From the NCBI GenBank assembly GCA_031273515.1, contig JAISRU010000269.1, forward strand, positions 1 through 5,333: 5,333 nt of DNA, read 5' to 3'. The translations under genes were made by a program, and so were the position numbers. Origin of the DNA: Bacteroidales bacterium. Its GTDB lineage: Bacteria; Bacteroidota; Bacteroidia; Bacteroidales; WCHB1-69. Position 1 is the first letter of the stretch. Every line of letters begins with the position of its first letter. Below, piece by piece: positions 1 to 5,273 of the stretch. Under the pieces are notes generated by a model that saw only the letters and a program-made list of their open reading frames with translations, searched no databases and had not been told where the DNA came from.

Positions 1-94
1 GTATTAATATAAATTTAAAATTAAGGGGTACATTTCTTCTACCAACATATTAGGACTGTTACAGCAATGCAATCCCACGTCATCCTTCTTTTTT

Positions 95-113
95 CCCTGT
101 CGCATCGGCAGGG
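95..113. repeat. Short hairpin in the intergenic region
   Basis: CCCTGTCG (95-102) can pair with CGGCAGGG (106-113) around a 3-nt loop, giving eight pairs of which one is a G-U wobble. A T-run lies on the 5' side on the plus strand (88-94), so on neither strand does the hairpin precede a T-run. It is therefore not a canonical terminator. It probably belongs to the same repeat cluster as its neighbours. Confidence 0.45.
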
Positions 114-143
114 TGTGGACTTACAATGACAGCGTTGGAGGGG

Positions 144-164
144 ATTGTGGATCAAGCCCGCAAT
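144..164. repeat. Imperfect palindrome, GTCATTGCGGG-type intergenic repeat
   Basis: ATTGTGG (144-150) pairs with CCGCAAT (158-164) with one G-U wobble, separated by seven bases. The minus strand reads as a motif ending in TTGCGGGCTTGATCC. From memory this resembles short dispersed intergenic repeats seen in many unrelated bacterial genomes. The palindrome is visible directly; membership of a dispersed family is recall and was not checked against this genome. Confidence 0.55.
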
Positions 165-173
165 GACGACTCT

Positions 174-197
174 CCCCTCTCCAATTTTGGAGAGGGG
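174..197. repeat. Perfect 11-bp palindrome with G-rich tail
   Basis: CCCCTCTCCAA (174-184) is perfectly complementary to TTGGAGAGGGG (187-197), with two bases at the centre. A G-rich tail with a run of six G (200-205) and TGAGG follows to base 210. Palindromes of the form CCCTCTCC...GGAGAGGG with a GGGGTGAGG tail recur between genes in many bacteria; this is recalled, not searched. No T-run follows on either strand, so a simple terminator role is unlikely. Confidence 0.7.
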
Positions 198-213
198 CAG
201 GGGGGTGAGGAAA

Positions 214-226
214 ATTGCGACGTAAT
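214..226. repeat. Small palindrome next to the second AATGACGACT copy
   Basis: ATTGCG (214-219) pairs with CGTAAT (221-226) around a single base, with one G-T pair. It resembles the arms of the palindrome at 144-164 with the middle removed, and it runs into the second AATGACGACT copy. At six pairs it is weak alone; it is listed because it fits the repeat cluster. Confidence 0.3.
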
Positions 227-270
227 GACGACTGTGTTATTTGCGTCCGAATGGCATGACTGAAAAATTC

Positions 271-657
271 TCAATTAGCTTTGTTTTTCTTCCATAGAAA
301 GAAAAACAGACAACCTAATCCCGATCCGACGACATTGGCGCAAAAATCGTATACATTACCATCCCTTCCTGTTGACATACAATATTGCAGACATTCCGTT
401 ATCGCGCCAATCGCAACCGAAAGTAGAAATGCAGTCAGATAATCTTTCTTCCGGACAAACTTCAGACGATAACCGTCCAATCCTGTCAATAATAAAACGC
501 AGAATACGGAAAATAAACCACAATGAATCAATTTATCCCATTGCAGCCATTCGCTGAAAGTGTAAACATGCGGAATAAAATCGCCGGGTATCAACAGCAG
601 TACCAGCATCGCACAGCACCACACAAAAGCAGGGAGAAAATATTTGACAACGAGCAT
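271..657 (-). CDS. VanZ-like family membrane protein
   Basis: This is a 128-residue hydrophobic protein of the VanZ-like family. Numbering from the chosen ATG at 657, about four membrane segments are visible (roughly 7-24, 43-60, 72-90 and 104-122). The family's polar motifs are present: DKLIH at 41-45, then E88, Q91, R98, D104, N108 and G111 in the E..Q......R.....D...N..G pattern. VanZ of Enterococcus lowers teicoplanin sensitivity, but the function of most chromosomal relatives is unknown, so resistance should not be inferred here. The frame stays open to a TTG at 696. I prefer ATG 657 because 696 lies inside a terminator hairpin and because the family normally starts just before the first membrane segment. 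The gene lies downstream of gcvH, a neighbourhood I recall from other Bacteroidales, where purE and ispG often follow. Those are not seen here. Confidence 0.85.
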   Translation of the reverse strand: MLVVKYFLPAFVWCCAMLVLLLIPGDFIPHVYTFSEWLQWDKLIHCGLFSVFCVLLLTGLDGYRLKFVRKKDYLTAFLLSVAIGAITECLQYCMSTGRDGNVYDFCANVVGSGLGCLFFFLWKKNKAN

Positions 658-670
658 CCTCAAAGAAACT

Positions 671-706
671 AAAAAGAAAGAGTAATTGAAAACCAACTAC
701 TCTTTC
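671..706 (-). terminator. Rho-independent terminator between gcvH and vanZ
   Basis: On the minus strand GAAAGAGTAGTTG (706-694) pairs with CAATTACTCTTTC (688-676). This is a 13-bp stem with one G-U pair and a 5-nt loop, followed directly by TTTTT (675-671). This is the classic intrinsic terminator layout for transcription leaving gcvH. The ATG of the vanZ-like gene begins only 13 nt after the T-run, so the hairpin may also act as an attenuator in the vanZ leader. On the plus strand no T-run follows, so it works in one direction only. Confidence 0.82.
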
Positions 707-721
707 ACATAATTTAATCAT

Positions 722-752
722 CAAAATACTGCAATAACAACCCGTATGCAAA
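722..752 (-). promoter_or_regulatory. Possible Bacteroidetes-type promoter for vanZ
   Basis: On the minus strand TTTG (752-749) is followed after 20 nt by TATTTTG (728-722). The Bacteroidetes consensus is TTTG about 19-21 nt before TAnnTTTG. The -33 box and spacing fit, but the -7 box is one base shorter than consensus. If used, the transcript would start just before the hairpin at 676-706 and carry it in its leader. Such short motifs arise by chance in AT-rich DNA, so this is tentative. Confidence 0.3.
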
Positions 753-807
753 CCTCATTCGGAACGGAAATATAGATATCTCCCTCCAGAAAGTCTGCAT
801 TCAGCGT

Positions 808-830
808 TCAGGTTCTAAAAACAAACCTGA
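808..830 (-). other. Small hairpin just after the gcvH stop codon
   Basis: TCAGGTT (808-814) and AACCTGA (824-830) are perfectly complementary with a 9-nt loop. The hairpin begins four bases beyond the gcvH stop codon. No T-run follows on the minus strand, so it is not a standard terminator. It could protect the 3' end of the gcvH message or be chance. Confidence 0.35.
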
Positions 831-834
831 GATA

Positions 835-1215
835 CTATACTCCAATCAATTGTTTGTATTGATCGGCTGACAAGAGACTGTTTAGCTCATCGGGATTGGA
901 AATTTTAATTTTAATAATCCATCCGTCGCCATAAGGATCAGTATTGATTAATGCGGGATTCGCATCAATTTTTTCGTTCAATTCCAGTATTTCGCCTCCG
1001 ATGGGCATAAACAAATCGGAAACTGTTTTTACTGCTTCAATCGAACCGAAAACTTCTTCCTGCTCCAATGTCGAACCTTCCGAAGGAACATCTACATAAA
1101 CAATATCTCCCAATTCATGCTGAGCAAAGTCCGTAATACCTATAAGCGCCTCTTCTCCTTCTGTCTTGATCCATTCATGATCTTTTGTGTACTTCAAATT
1201 TTCTAATATATTCAT
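835..1215 (-). CDS. gcvH: Glycine cleavage system H protein
   Basis: GcvH carries the aminomethyl group on a lipoyl arm between the P, T and L proteins of the glycine cleavage system, in the cytoplasm. The 126-residue length is standard. The family hallmark is intact: GSIEAVKTVSDLFMP with the lipoylated lysine at K63. The N-terminal YTKDHEWI, the central GITDFAQHELGDIVYVDVP and the C-terminal NTDPYGDGWIIKIK are also typical. The ATG at 1215 is the only sensible start and has an A/T-rich leader without a clear Shine-Dalgarno sequence. GcvP and GcvT are not adjacent, and GcvL and a lipoate ligase are also absent from the window, so its partners must be encoded elsewhere. It stands 144 nt from coaE with its own candidate promoter and is followed by a terminator, so it is probably transcribed as a short unit. 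Confidence 0.98.
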   Translation of the reverse strand: MNILENLKYTKDHEWIKTEGEEALIGITDFAQHELGDIVYVDVPSEGSTLEQEEVFGSIEAVKTVSDLFMPIGGEILELNEKIDANPALINTDPYGDGWIIKIKISNPDELNSLLSADQYKQLIGV

Positions 1216-1274
1216 TATCTTGAGAATTTTTAAATAATTACTACTATCTGTTTTTATACGAATACATAATCAAT

Positions 1275-1301
1275 CAGGGAAATACAAAGCGTCATTCCCT
1301 G
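1275..1301 (-). other. Inverted repeat in the gcvH leader
   Basis: CAGGGAA (1275-1281) and TTCCCTG (1295-1301) form a perfect 7-bp stem with a 13-nt loop. It lies between the candidate gcvH promoter and the start codon. It is followed on the minus strand by ATTGATTATG rather than a T-run, so it is not a terminator. It could be an operator or a leader structure. The glycine riboswitch core is not recognisable in this 144-nt gap. Confidence 0.35.
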
Positions 1302-1316
1302 CAAATAAAATTTCCG

Positions 1317-1351
1317 CAAAAATACAACTTTTTTTCTGATTATGCTTCAAA
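1317..1351 (-). promoter_or_regulatory. Candidate Bacteroidetes promoter for gcvH
   Basis: On the minus strand TATTTTTG (1324-1317) matches the Bacteroidetes -7 consensus TAnnTTTG exactly and is followed by C, a common next base. A TTTG lies at 1351-1348, 23 nt upstream, slightly further than the usual 19-21 nt, so the -33 box is less certain. Transcription would begin roughly at 1305-1312 and leave a leader of about 90-95 nt before gcvH. Its position in the only sizeable gap between coaE and gcvH supports it. Confidence 0.55.
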
Positions 1352-1359
1352 TATTTCAT

Positions 1360-1947
1360 TTATTTTTCTCTGTCTAAATCCTTGTGAATGTCAATTATTT
1401 GCGGAATCAGCAAATGTTCTCCGTCATTCGTGATAATATAATCGGGATGTGTGTTTTCCTGATTTTCAGGCAACTGCATTTTTATTCTCCGACAAACGGC
1501 TTCGGCAGATATTGCATCTCTTTGCATCACTCGACGAATAATTAGCTCAAAAGGAGCATCTACAACGATGATTTTATCGAACAAATGCGTCAATCGACAG
1601 GAATATAAAACGGCAGATTCAAACAATACATAACTATAATTCCGATATGATTTACTCCATTGTTCAAAATCGTCCTCTACCAACGGATGAACAATAGCAT
1701 TTAACTGTCGCAATAAGGCAACATCATTAAAAACAAGCTGTGCAAGTTTCTTCGTATCAACAGCATTATTTTCCGTGAAAATCCGATCCCCAAAAACGAC
1801 AGACAATTTTGCCTTTACATCCTGATATTCATACTGTTTCTTGGCTTCCCTGTCGCTGTAGTAAACAGGAATATGCAAGCGTTCAAAAATATGGCAAACG
1901 GTGGTTTTTCCCGAACCTATCGTTCCTGTAACTCCAACTTTAAGCAT
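1360..1947 (-). CDS. coaE: Dephospho-CoA kinase
   Basis: CoaE performs the last step of coenzyme A synthesis, phosphorylating the 3'-hydroxyl of dephospho-CoA with ATP in the cytoplasm. The 195-residue length matches the family. The P-loop GTIGSGKT is at 8-15. D32 follows in the SDREAK stretch, at the position of the proposed catalytic aspartate. The HP pair is at 87-88 in LNAIVHPLV, and the lid region at 138-158 carries arginines and ends in the RRIKMQ stretch. The C-terminal DYIITNDG is at 169-176. One deviation is seen: the usual PLLFE or, in this phylum, AILFE stretch reads AVLYS, so the acidic residue is Ser116. The start ATG lies 4 nt after the cvpA stop codon, which indicates translation from the same mRNA. 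Confidence 0.96.
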   Translation of the reverse strand: MLKVGVTGTIGSGKTTVCHIFERLHIPVYYSDREAKKQYEYQDVKAKLSVVFGDRIFTENNAVDTKKLAQLVFNDVALLRQLNAIVHPLVEDDFEQWSKSYRNYSYVLFESAVLYSCRLTHLFDKIIVVDAPFELIIRRVMQRDAISAEAVCRRIKMQLPENQENTHPDYIITNDGEHLLIPQIIDIHKDLDREK

Positions 1948-1951
1948 GATT

Positions 1952-2500
1952 TTATTTTGTGTTTTCTTCTTTGACGTTTTCTTCTTCGGTATTTTCTTCT
2001 ATTTTATCGGTCGTCCACGCGCGTGTTTTTATCTTTTGAAATGCAGGAAGTAAATATCCTGCAATCTTGAGCGAAGGCGCATAAAAGAACGACCGCTCTT
2101 TTTGTTCCCTGCTGATTATCTTTTCATTTGTATCGACGTTTGACACAAGATAAAACAGTATCCCAAAAAACAGCAATACTTTTACTGCGCCGAACAACAT
2201 CCCCAATATTTTATCAACAAACACAGGCAAAACAAAATTGATTGCGGATTTACAGATTTTTCCAATCAACAAAACTGCAATGGCAATTCCAAGAAATGTA
2301 ATTCCTGCGGCAAGTAAACATTTGGTTTCCGTATTCCATTTCAAAAAAGAGCAAACGTCGTCGGTAAAACGAGCCGTTGCCCATCCACCAATCAAAAGCG
2401 CTAAAATGGAAAATACGCCGTCCATAAGTCCTTTGCGAAACCCTTTAATGATAAACCAGATAAGGAAAATTAAAATAATCGTATCTACTATTTTCATCAT
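1952..2500 (-). CDS. CvpA family inner-membrane protein
   Basis: This 182-residue protein fits the CvpA family, named for a colicin V production factor of E. coli, whose molecular role is still unclear. Four hydrophobic segments are visible (about 5-22, 27-44, 62-80 and 97-120). Family features are D6 near the N-terminus, the G20-F-R-K-G24 stretch between the first two segments, and DKILGMLFGAVK at 96-107. The C-terminal half ends in a cytoplasmic-looking charged tail made of three 5-residue units, EENTE, EENVK and EENTK (168-182). Two consecutive ATGs (2500 and 2497) are available; the first overlaps the stop codon of the upstream ATPase gene by 4 nt, typical of translational coupling. Position between mlaF and coaE suggests co-transcription with a lipid transporter, not necessarily a shared function. 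Confidence 0.88.
   Translation of the reverse strand: MMKIVDTIILIFLIWFIIKGFRKGLMDGVFSILALLIGGWATARFTDDVCSFLKWNTETKCLLAAGITFLGIAIAVLLIGKICKSAINFVLPVFVDKILGMLFGAVKVLLFFGILFYLVSNVDTNEKIISREQKERSFFYAPSLKIAGYLLPAFQKIKTRAWTTDKIEENTEEENVKEENTK
1955..1999 (-). repeat. 15-bp tandem repeat in the 3' end of cvpA
   Basis: Three imperfect units of exactly 15 bp encode five residues each, EENTE, EENVK and EENTK. On the plus strand each unit carries a (g/a)ttttcttct core, at 1961, 1976 and 1991. Because the unit is a multiple of three, gain or loss of copies would leave the frame intact, so tail length may vary between strains. Confidence 0.75.
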
Positions 2501-3261
2501 TCATTCCCAAGTATGCGGTTATACAATTGCTGCGTATATTTGGCGGCATAGATAAAATCGTGAACCTCTTTGTTTTCGGTGTTCAATATTTCCGTATTCG
2601 TCCCCCGCCACCAGAGTATCCCATTGTGAATAAAAGAAACGGTATCTCCGATTTCCATTACAGAATTCATATCATGTGTATTGACAATAGTTGTAATCCC
2701 AAATTCCTGCGTGATTTCATAAATCAATTTGTCGATTATCAAAGACGTTTTTGGGTCTAATCCCGAATTGGGTTCATCACAAAACAAATACTTTGGATTC
2801 AGGGCGATTGCTCTGGCGATTGCTACCCGTTTTTTCATCCCTCCGCTGAGTTGAGAGGGATAAAGATGATTGGACTTCTCCAGATTAACTCTGCTTAAAC
2901 AGAAATCTGCCCGCTCTTTTCTTTCAGACGGACTTTTACCAGTAAGCATCGTCAGAGGGAACATCACATTTTCTTCCACTGTCATTGAATCGAACAAAGC
3001 GCCTCCCTGAAAAAGAACGCCCATTTCCTGCAATATAAGGTTGCGATCGGTCTTGCACAACTGAGCAAAATTACGACCATTATACAATATCTGACCCTCT
3101 TCGGCAGTATATAAACCGATTAAACATTTCATCAGTACCGTTTTGCCAGATCCGCTTTGTCCGATAATAAGATTGGTTTTTCCCGCTTCAAACGTGAGAG
3201 ATACATCGTGCAAGATTTCACGTTCGTCGAAATATTTGTATAAATGCGAAACTTCTATCAT
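2497..3261 (-). CDS. mlaF: ABC transporter ATP-binding protein, MlaF type
   Basis: This is the cytoplasmic ATPase of an MlaFE-type transporter, which moves phospholipids between inner and outer membrane together with an MCE-domain protein. All ABC motifs are intact in the 254 residues: Walker A GQSGSGKT at 34-41, Q-loop Q85 in VLFQGGALFDSMTV, signature LSGGM at 138-142, Walker B with D162 and E163 in YLFCDEP, D-loop SGLD at 166-169, and switch histidine H196 in NTHD. The FQGGALFDSMTVEENV stretch is characteristic of MlaF rather than of amino-acid or metal importers. The ATG at 3261 lies 3 nt after the stop of the permease gene, and the stop overlaps cvpA by 4 nt. The pairing with an MlaE permease makes the assignment firm at family level; the exact cargo is inferred from the family. 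Confidence 0.94.
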   Translation of the reverse strand: MIEVSHLYKYFDEREILHDVSLTFEAGKTNLIIGQSGSGKTVLMKCLIGLYTAEEGQILYNGRNFAQLCKTDRNLILQEMGVLFQGGALFDSMTVEENVMFPLTMLTGKSPSERKERADFCLSRVNLEKSNHLYPSQLSGGMKKRVAIARAIALNPKYLFCDEPNSGLDPKTSLIIDKLIYEITQEFGITTIVNTHDMNSVMEIGDTVSFIHNGILWWRGTNTEILNTENKEVHDFIYAAKYTQQLYNRILGNE

Positions 3262-3264
3262 CGT

Positions 3265-4005
3265 CTATCCAAGAAATATTTTTGTGAGTATAACATTGAA
3301 AAACAACAATGAAAAACTGCTGTTCACAACAGCTTGCGTACTTGCGCGTCCGACTTCTAATGCGCCTCCTTTTGTTCTGTAACCGCAAAAGCCTGAAACG
3401 GAAGCAATAATAATGGCAAAGACAAATGTTTTTACCAACGCATAATAGACGTCGTAAGCTCTGAAGAAAGACAAAAGTCCTTCGATATACTGTTCGGAAG
3501 GAATGGACGACATAAAAACACAGGCAAACCATCCTCCGAACAAACATAAAAAGATACTGATAATCACCAGAATGGGATTCACGATTGCGCAGGCTGCAAT
3601 TTTAGGCAAAATCAGGTGAGAGGCAGAATTTATTCCCATTGTTTCGAGTGCGTCGATTTGTTCTGTTACTTTCATTGTTCCTATTTCGGAGGCGATGCTC
3701 GACCCCATTTTCCCCGCCAGAAAAAGACTGATAATGGTGGGCGAAAACTCCAAAATTACCGACTGACGTACCACAAAACCAATTGTCCATGTTGGTATCC
3801 ATGGACTTTCCGACTGCAAAGACGTCTGGATTGTAAGCACCGCTCCCATAAATACAGAAACGACGGCTACAATCAATAAGGAACCTAATCCCAACGAATT
3901 GATTTCCCAGATCAATTGCTTGCGAAAATACGCCATCTTTTTAGGTCGCGAAAACACACGACGCATTAATAAAAGATATTCTCCTATAAACTGAAGTCCT
4001 TTCAT
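3265..4005 (-). CDS. mlaE: MlaE-type lipid transport permease
   Basis: This 246-residue integral inner-membrane protein is the permease subunit of an MlaFE-type ABC transporter. The diagnostic MlaE block is present: SSIASEIGTMKVTEQIDALE at 102-121, followed by NSASHLILPK at 126-135. The second signature, GYRTKGGALEVGRASTQAVV, spans 208-227. Hydrophobic segments lie at about 42-62, 78-97, 135-160, 193-207 and 226-244; the N-terminal 30 residues are basic and probably form an interfacial helix. Its gene directly precedes mlaF with a 3-nt gap. No MCE (MlaD-like) gene is adjacent, so the periplasmic partner must lie elsewhere. The gene is 65 nt downstream of the aminotransferase, where I see no convincing promoter or terminator. 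Confidence 0.95.
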   Translation of the reverse strand: MKGLQFIGEYLLLMRRVFSRPKKMAYFRKQLIWEINSLGLGSLLIVAVVSVFMGAVLTIQTSLQSESPWIPTWTIGFVVRQSVILEFSPTIISLFLAGKMGSSIASEIGTMKVTEQIDALETMGINSASHLILPKIAACAIVNPILVIISIFLCLFGGWFACVFMSSIPSEQYIEGLLSFFRAYDVYYALVKTFVFAIIIASVSGFCGYRTKGGALEVGRASTQAVVNSSFSLLFFNVILTKIFLG

Positions 4006-4070
4006 TTTGTCTACTTGTTTTTTTTGTTATCCGTCCACTCAATAAATCACAGTTCCAGACAATTATCTGA
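4006..4070 (-). other. Short gap between aminotransferase and mlaE
   Basis: This 65-nt spacer is the largest gap within the main gene run. No TAnnTTTG element is seen. A weak palindrome with 4-bp arms (CAGA and TCTG) around a c-AATT-a centre lies near the aminotransferase stop codon, but no T-run follows it. An A-run (eight A on the minus strand, 4018-4025) precedes the mlaE start. The absence of clear signals leaves co-transcription possible. Confidence 0.4.
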
Positions 4071-5270
4071 CTATTGTACTCTGCCCGGGTAGATGCGAAG
4101 CGCCTCTTCCAGACATTTCATAGACGCTTTCATGTCATTTACATTCAGACAATAACTGATCCTGACTTCATTTGTTCCTTTCCCTTTTTCGGAATAGAAT
4201 CCGGTAGCAGGAGCAAGCATCACTGTTTCTCCATTGTAGTTAAAGTCTTCGAGCAACCACCGACAAAAAGTATCGGAATCGTCGATAGGGAGTTGTGCAA
4301 CAGCATAGAAAGCACCTTTAGGTACCGGACAAAAACAGTTCGGCATCTTATTGATAGCTTCCGTAACCACGTTTCGACGTGCGACATATTCTTTGAGAAC
4401 GTCGTCAAAATACGATTGCGGCGTATCGATGGCTGCTTCGGCAAAGAACTGTCCAAAACTCGGAGGACTTAATCGAGCCTGTGCAAATTTCATTGCCGTA
4501 TTATAGACTTCTTTGTTTTTCGTGATAAACATTCCTATACGCGCACCGCAAGCGCTGTAACGTTTGGAAACGGAATCGAGCAGAACCACATTTTGTTCGA
4601 TATCTTTCAATTGCATCACAGAATAGACCTCAGCACCGTCGTAGGCAAATTCACGATAGACTTCATCGGAAAAAAGAAACATATCGTGTTTTTTGACAAT
4701 CTTCGCCAATGTTTCCAGTTCTTCTTTTGAATAAAGATAGCCTGTCGGATTATTGGGATTGCAAATCATGATTGCCTTGGTTTTGGGGGTAATCGCTTTT
4801 TCGAACTGGTCGATAGAGGGCAAAGCAAATCCCGTATCAATGGTGGACACAATCGGTTTCACTTTTACGCCCGACATGACGGCAAAACCATTGTAATTGG
4901 CGTAGAAAGGTTCGGGGATAATCACTTCGTCATCCGCATCCAAACAACTGTTGAAAGCAAACAGCAAACCCTCCGAACCACCGCAGGTAACAATGATTTC
5001 TTCGGGATTCACGTCGATCTGGAAACGATTGTAATATTCCGTCAGTTTTTTACGAAACGACAGTATGCCTGCCGAATGAGAATATTCCAACACTTTTGTC
5101 TCCTTATGACGCAAGGCGTCAATAGCTTCTTGCGGAGTCTCAATATCCGGCTGACCAATATTGAGATGATATACTTTGATTCCTCTTTGTTTGGCTGCAT
5201 CCGAATAAGGAACCAATTTTCGGATGGGTGATGATGGCATTTTGTCGCCTTTGTATGATATTTTCGGCAT
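4071..5270 (-). CDS. PLP-dependent class I aminotransferase (aspartate aminotransferase type)
   Basis: This is a full-length 399-residue fold-type I aminotransferase, a cytoplasmic enzyme that transfers amino groups between an amino acid and a 2-oxo acid using pyridoxal phosphate. Key residues are intact: NPNNPTG at 171-177 with N174 contacting the cofactor, D202 and Y205 in SDEVY, the Schiff-base lysine K236 in DSVSKRYSACGARIG, R244 near the phosphate, and R370 in EVRISY, which binds the substrate carboxylate. The N-terminal IRKLVPYSDAAKQRGIKVYHLNIGQPD block fits the subgroup annotated as aspartate aminotransferase in Bacteroidales. Substrate preference is inferred, since aspartate, aromatic and other amino acids are all used within this family. 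I keep the ATG at 5270 rather than M11 (5240), because relatives I recall carry this short N-terminal extension. It precedes mlaE by 65 nt on the same strand. Confidence 0.94.
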   Translation of the reverse strand: MPKISYKGDKMPSSPIRKLVPYSDAAKQRGIKVYHLNIGQPDIETPQEAIDALRHKETKVLEYSHSAGILSFRKKLTEYYNRFQIDVNPEEIIVTCGGSEGLLFAFNSCLDADDEVIIPEPFYANYNGFAVMSGVKVKPIVSTIDTGFALPSIDQFEKAITPKTKAIMICNPNNPTGYLYSKEELETLAKIVKKHDMFLFSDEVYREFAYDGAEVYSVMQLKDIEQNVVLLDSVSKRYSACGARIGMFITKNKEVYNTAMKFAQARLSPPSFGQFFAEAAIDTPQSYFDDVLKEYVARRNVVTEAINKMPNCFCPVPKGAFYAVAQLPIDDSDTFCRWLLEDFNYNGETVMLAPATGFYSEKGKGTNEVRISYCLNVNDMKASMKCLEEALRIYPGRVQ

Positions 5271-5273
5271 AAC

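Larger units (their letters stand above)
162..233. repeat. Direct repeat AATGACGACT flanking a palindromic unit
   Basis: The 10-mer AATGACGACT occurs at 162-171 and again at 224-233 in the same orientation. The 52 bases between the copies (172-223) contain the 11-bp perfect palindrome and a G-rich tail. A shorter match, AATGAC, occurs at 125-130. The arrangement could be a small mobile repeat flanked by a target duplication. It could equally be two dispersed repeats that both end in GTCATT. The sequence alone does not separate these. Confidence 0.5.
1..270. other. Gene-free region with an intergenic repeat cluster
   Basis: No reading frame here resembles a protein on either strand. Bases 1-60 are AT-rich and show nothing recognisable. 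Bases 61-240 are richer in G and C than the start of the window and contain several short palindromes and a repeated 10-mer, listed separately. The stretch lies downstream of the vanZ-like gene, but no hairpin followed by a T-run on the minus strand was found after the vanZ stop codon, so its transcript end is not located. Confidence 0.7.

Noticed and set aside
95..113. Terminator for a gene entering from the left edge or for vanZ
   Set aside because: The T-run lies on the wrong side of the hairpin for both strands, and no gene was found at the left edge.
372..557. Plus-strand open frame opposite the vanZ-like gene
   Set aside because: It runs antisense to a frame with clear VanZ family motifs and shows no recognisable protein features.
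271..657. Glycopeptide resistance gene
   Set aside because: Only the broad VanZ-like family is supported. No vanA-type cluster genes (ligase, dehydrogenase, dipeptidase, two-component system) are present, and the context is housekeeping.
658..696. Upstream TTG start for the vanZ-like gene
   Set aside because: The TTG lies within the terminator stem, the added 13 residues do not look like the family N-terminus, and a normal ATG is available at 657.
1216..1330. Glycine riboswitch ahead of gcvH
   Set aside because: The conserved purine-rich aptamer core is not recognisable, and only a simple 7-bp inverted repeat is present.
2238..2555. Plus-strand open frame across the cvpA-mlaF junction
   Set aside because: It overlaps two well-supported genes on the other strand and has a composition expected of an antisense shadow.
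4074..4472. Plus-strand 132-codon open frame inside the aminotransferase region
   Set aside because: It is antisense to an intact, well-conserved aminotransferase and its translation resembles no family I know.
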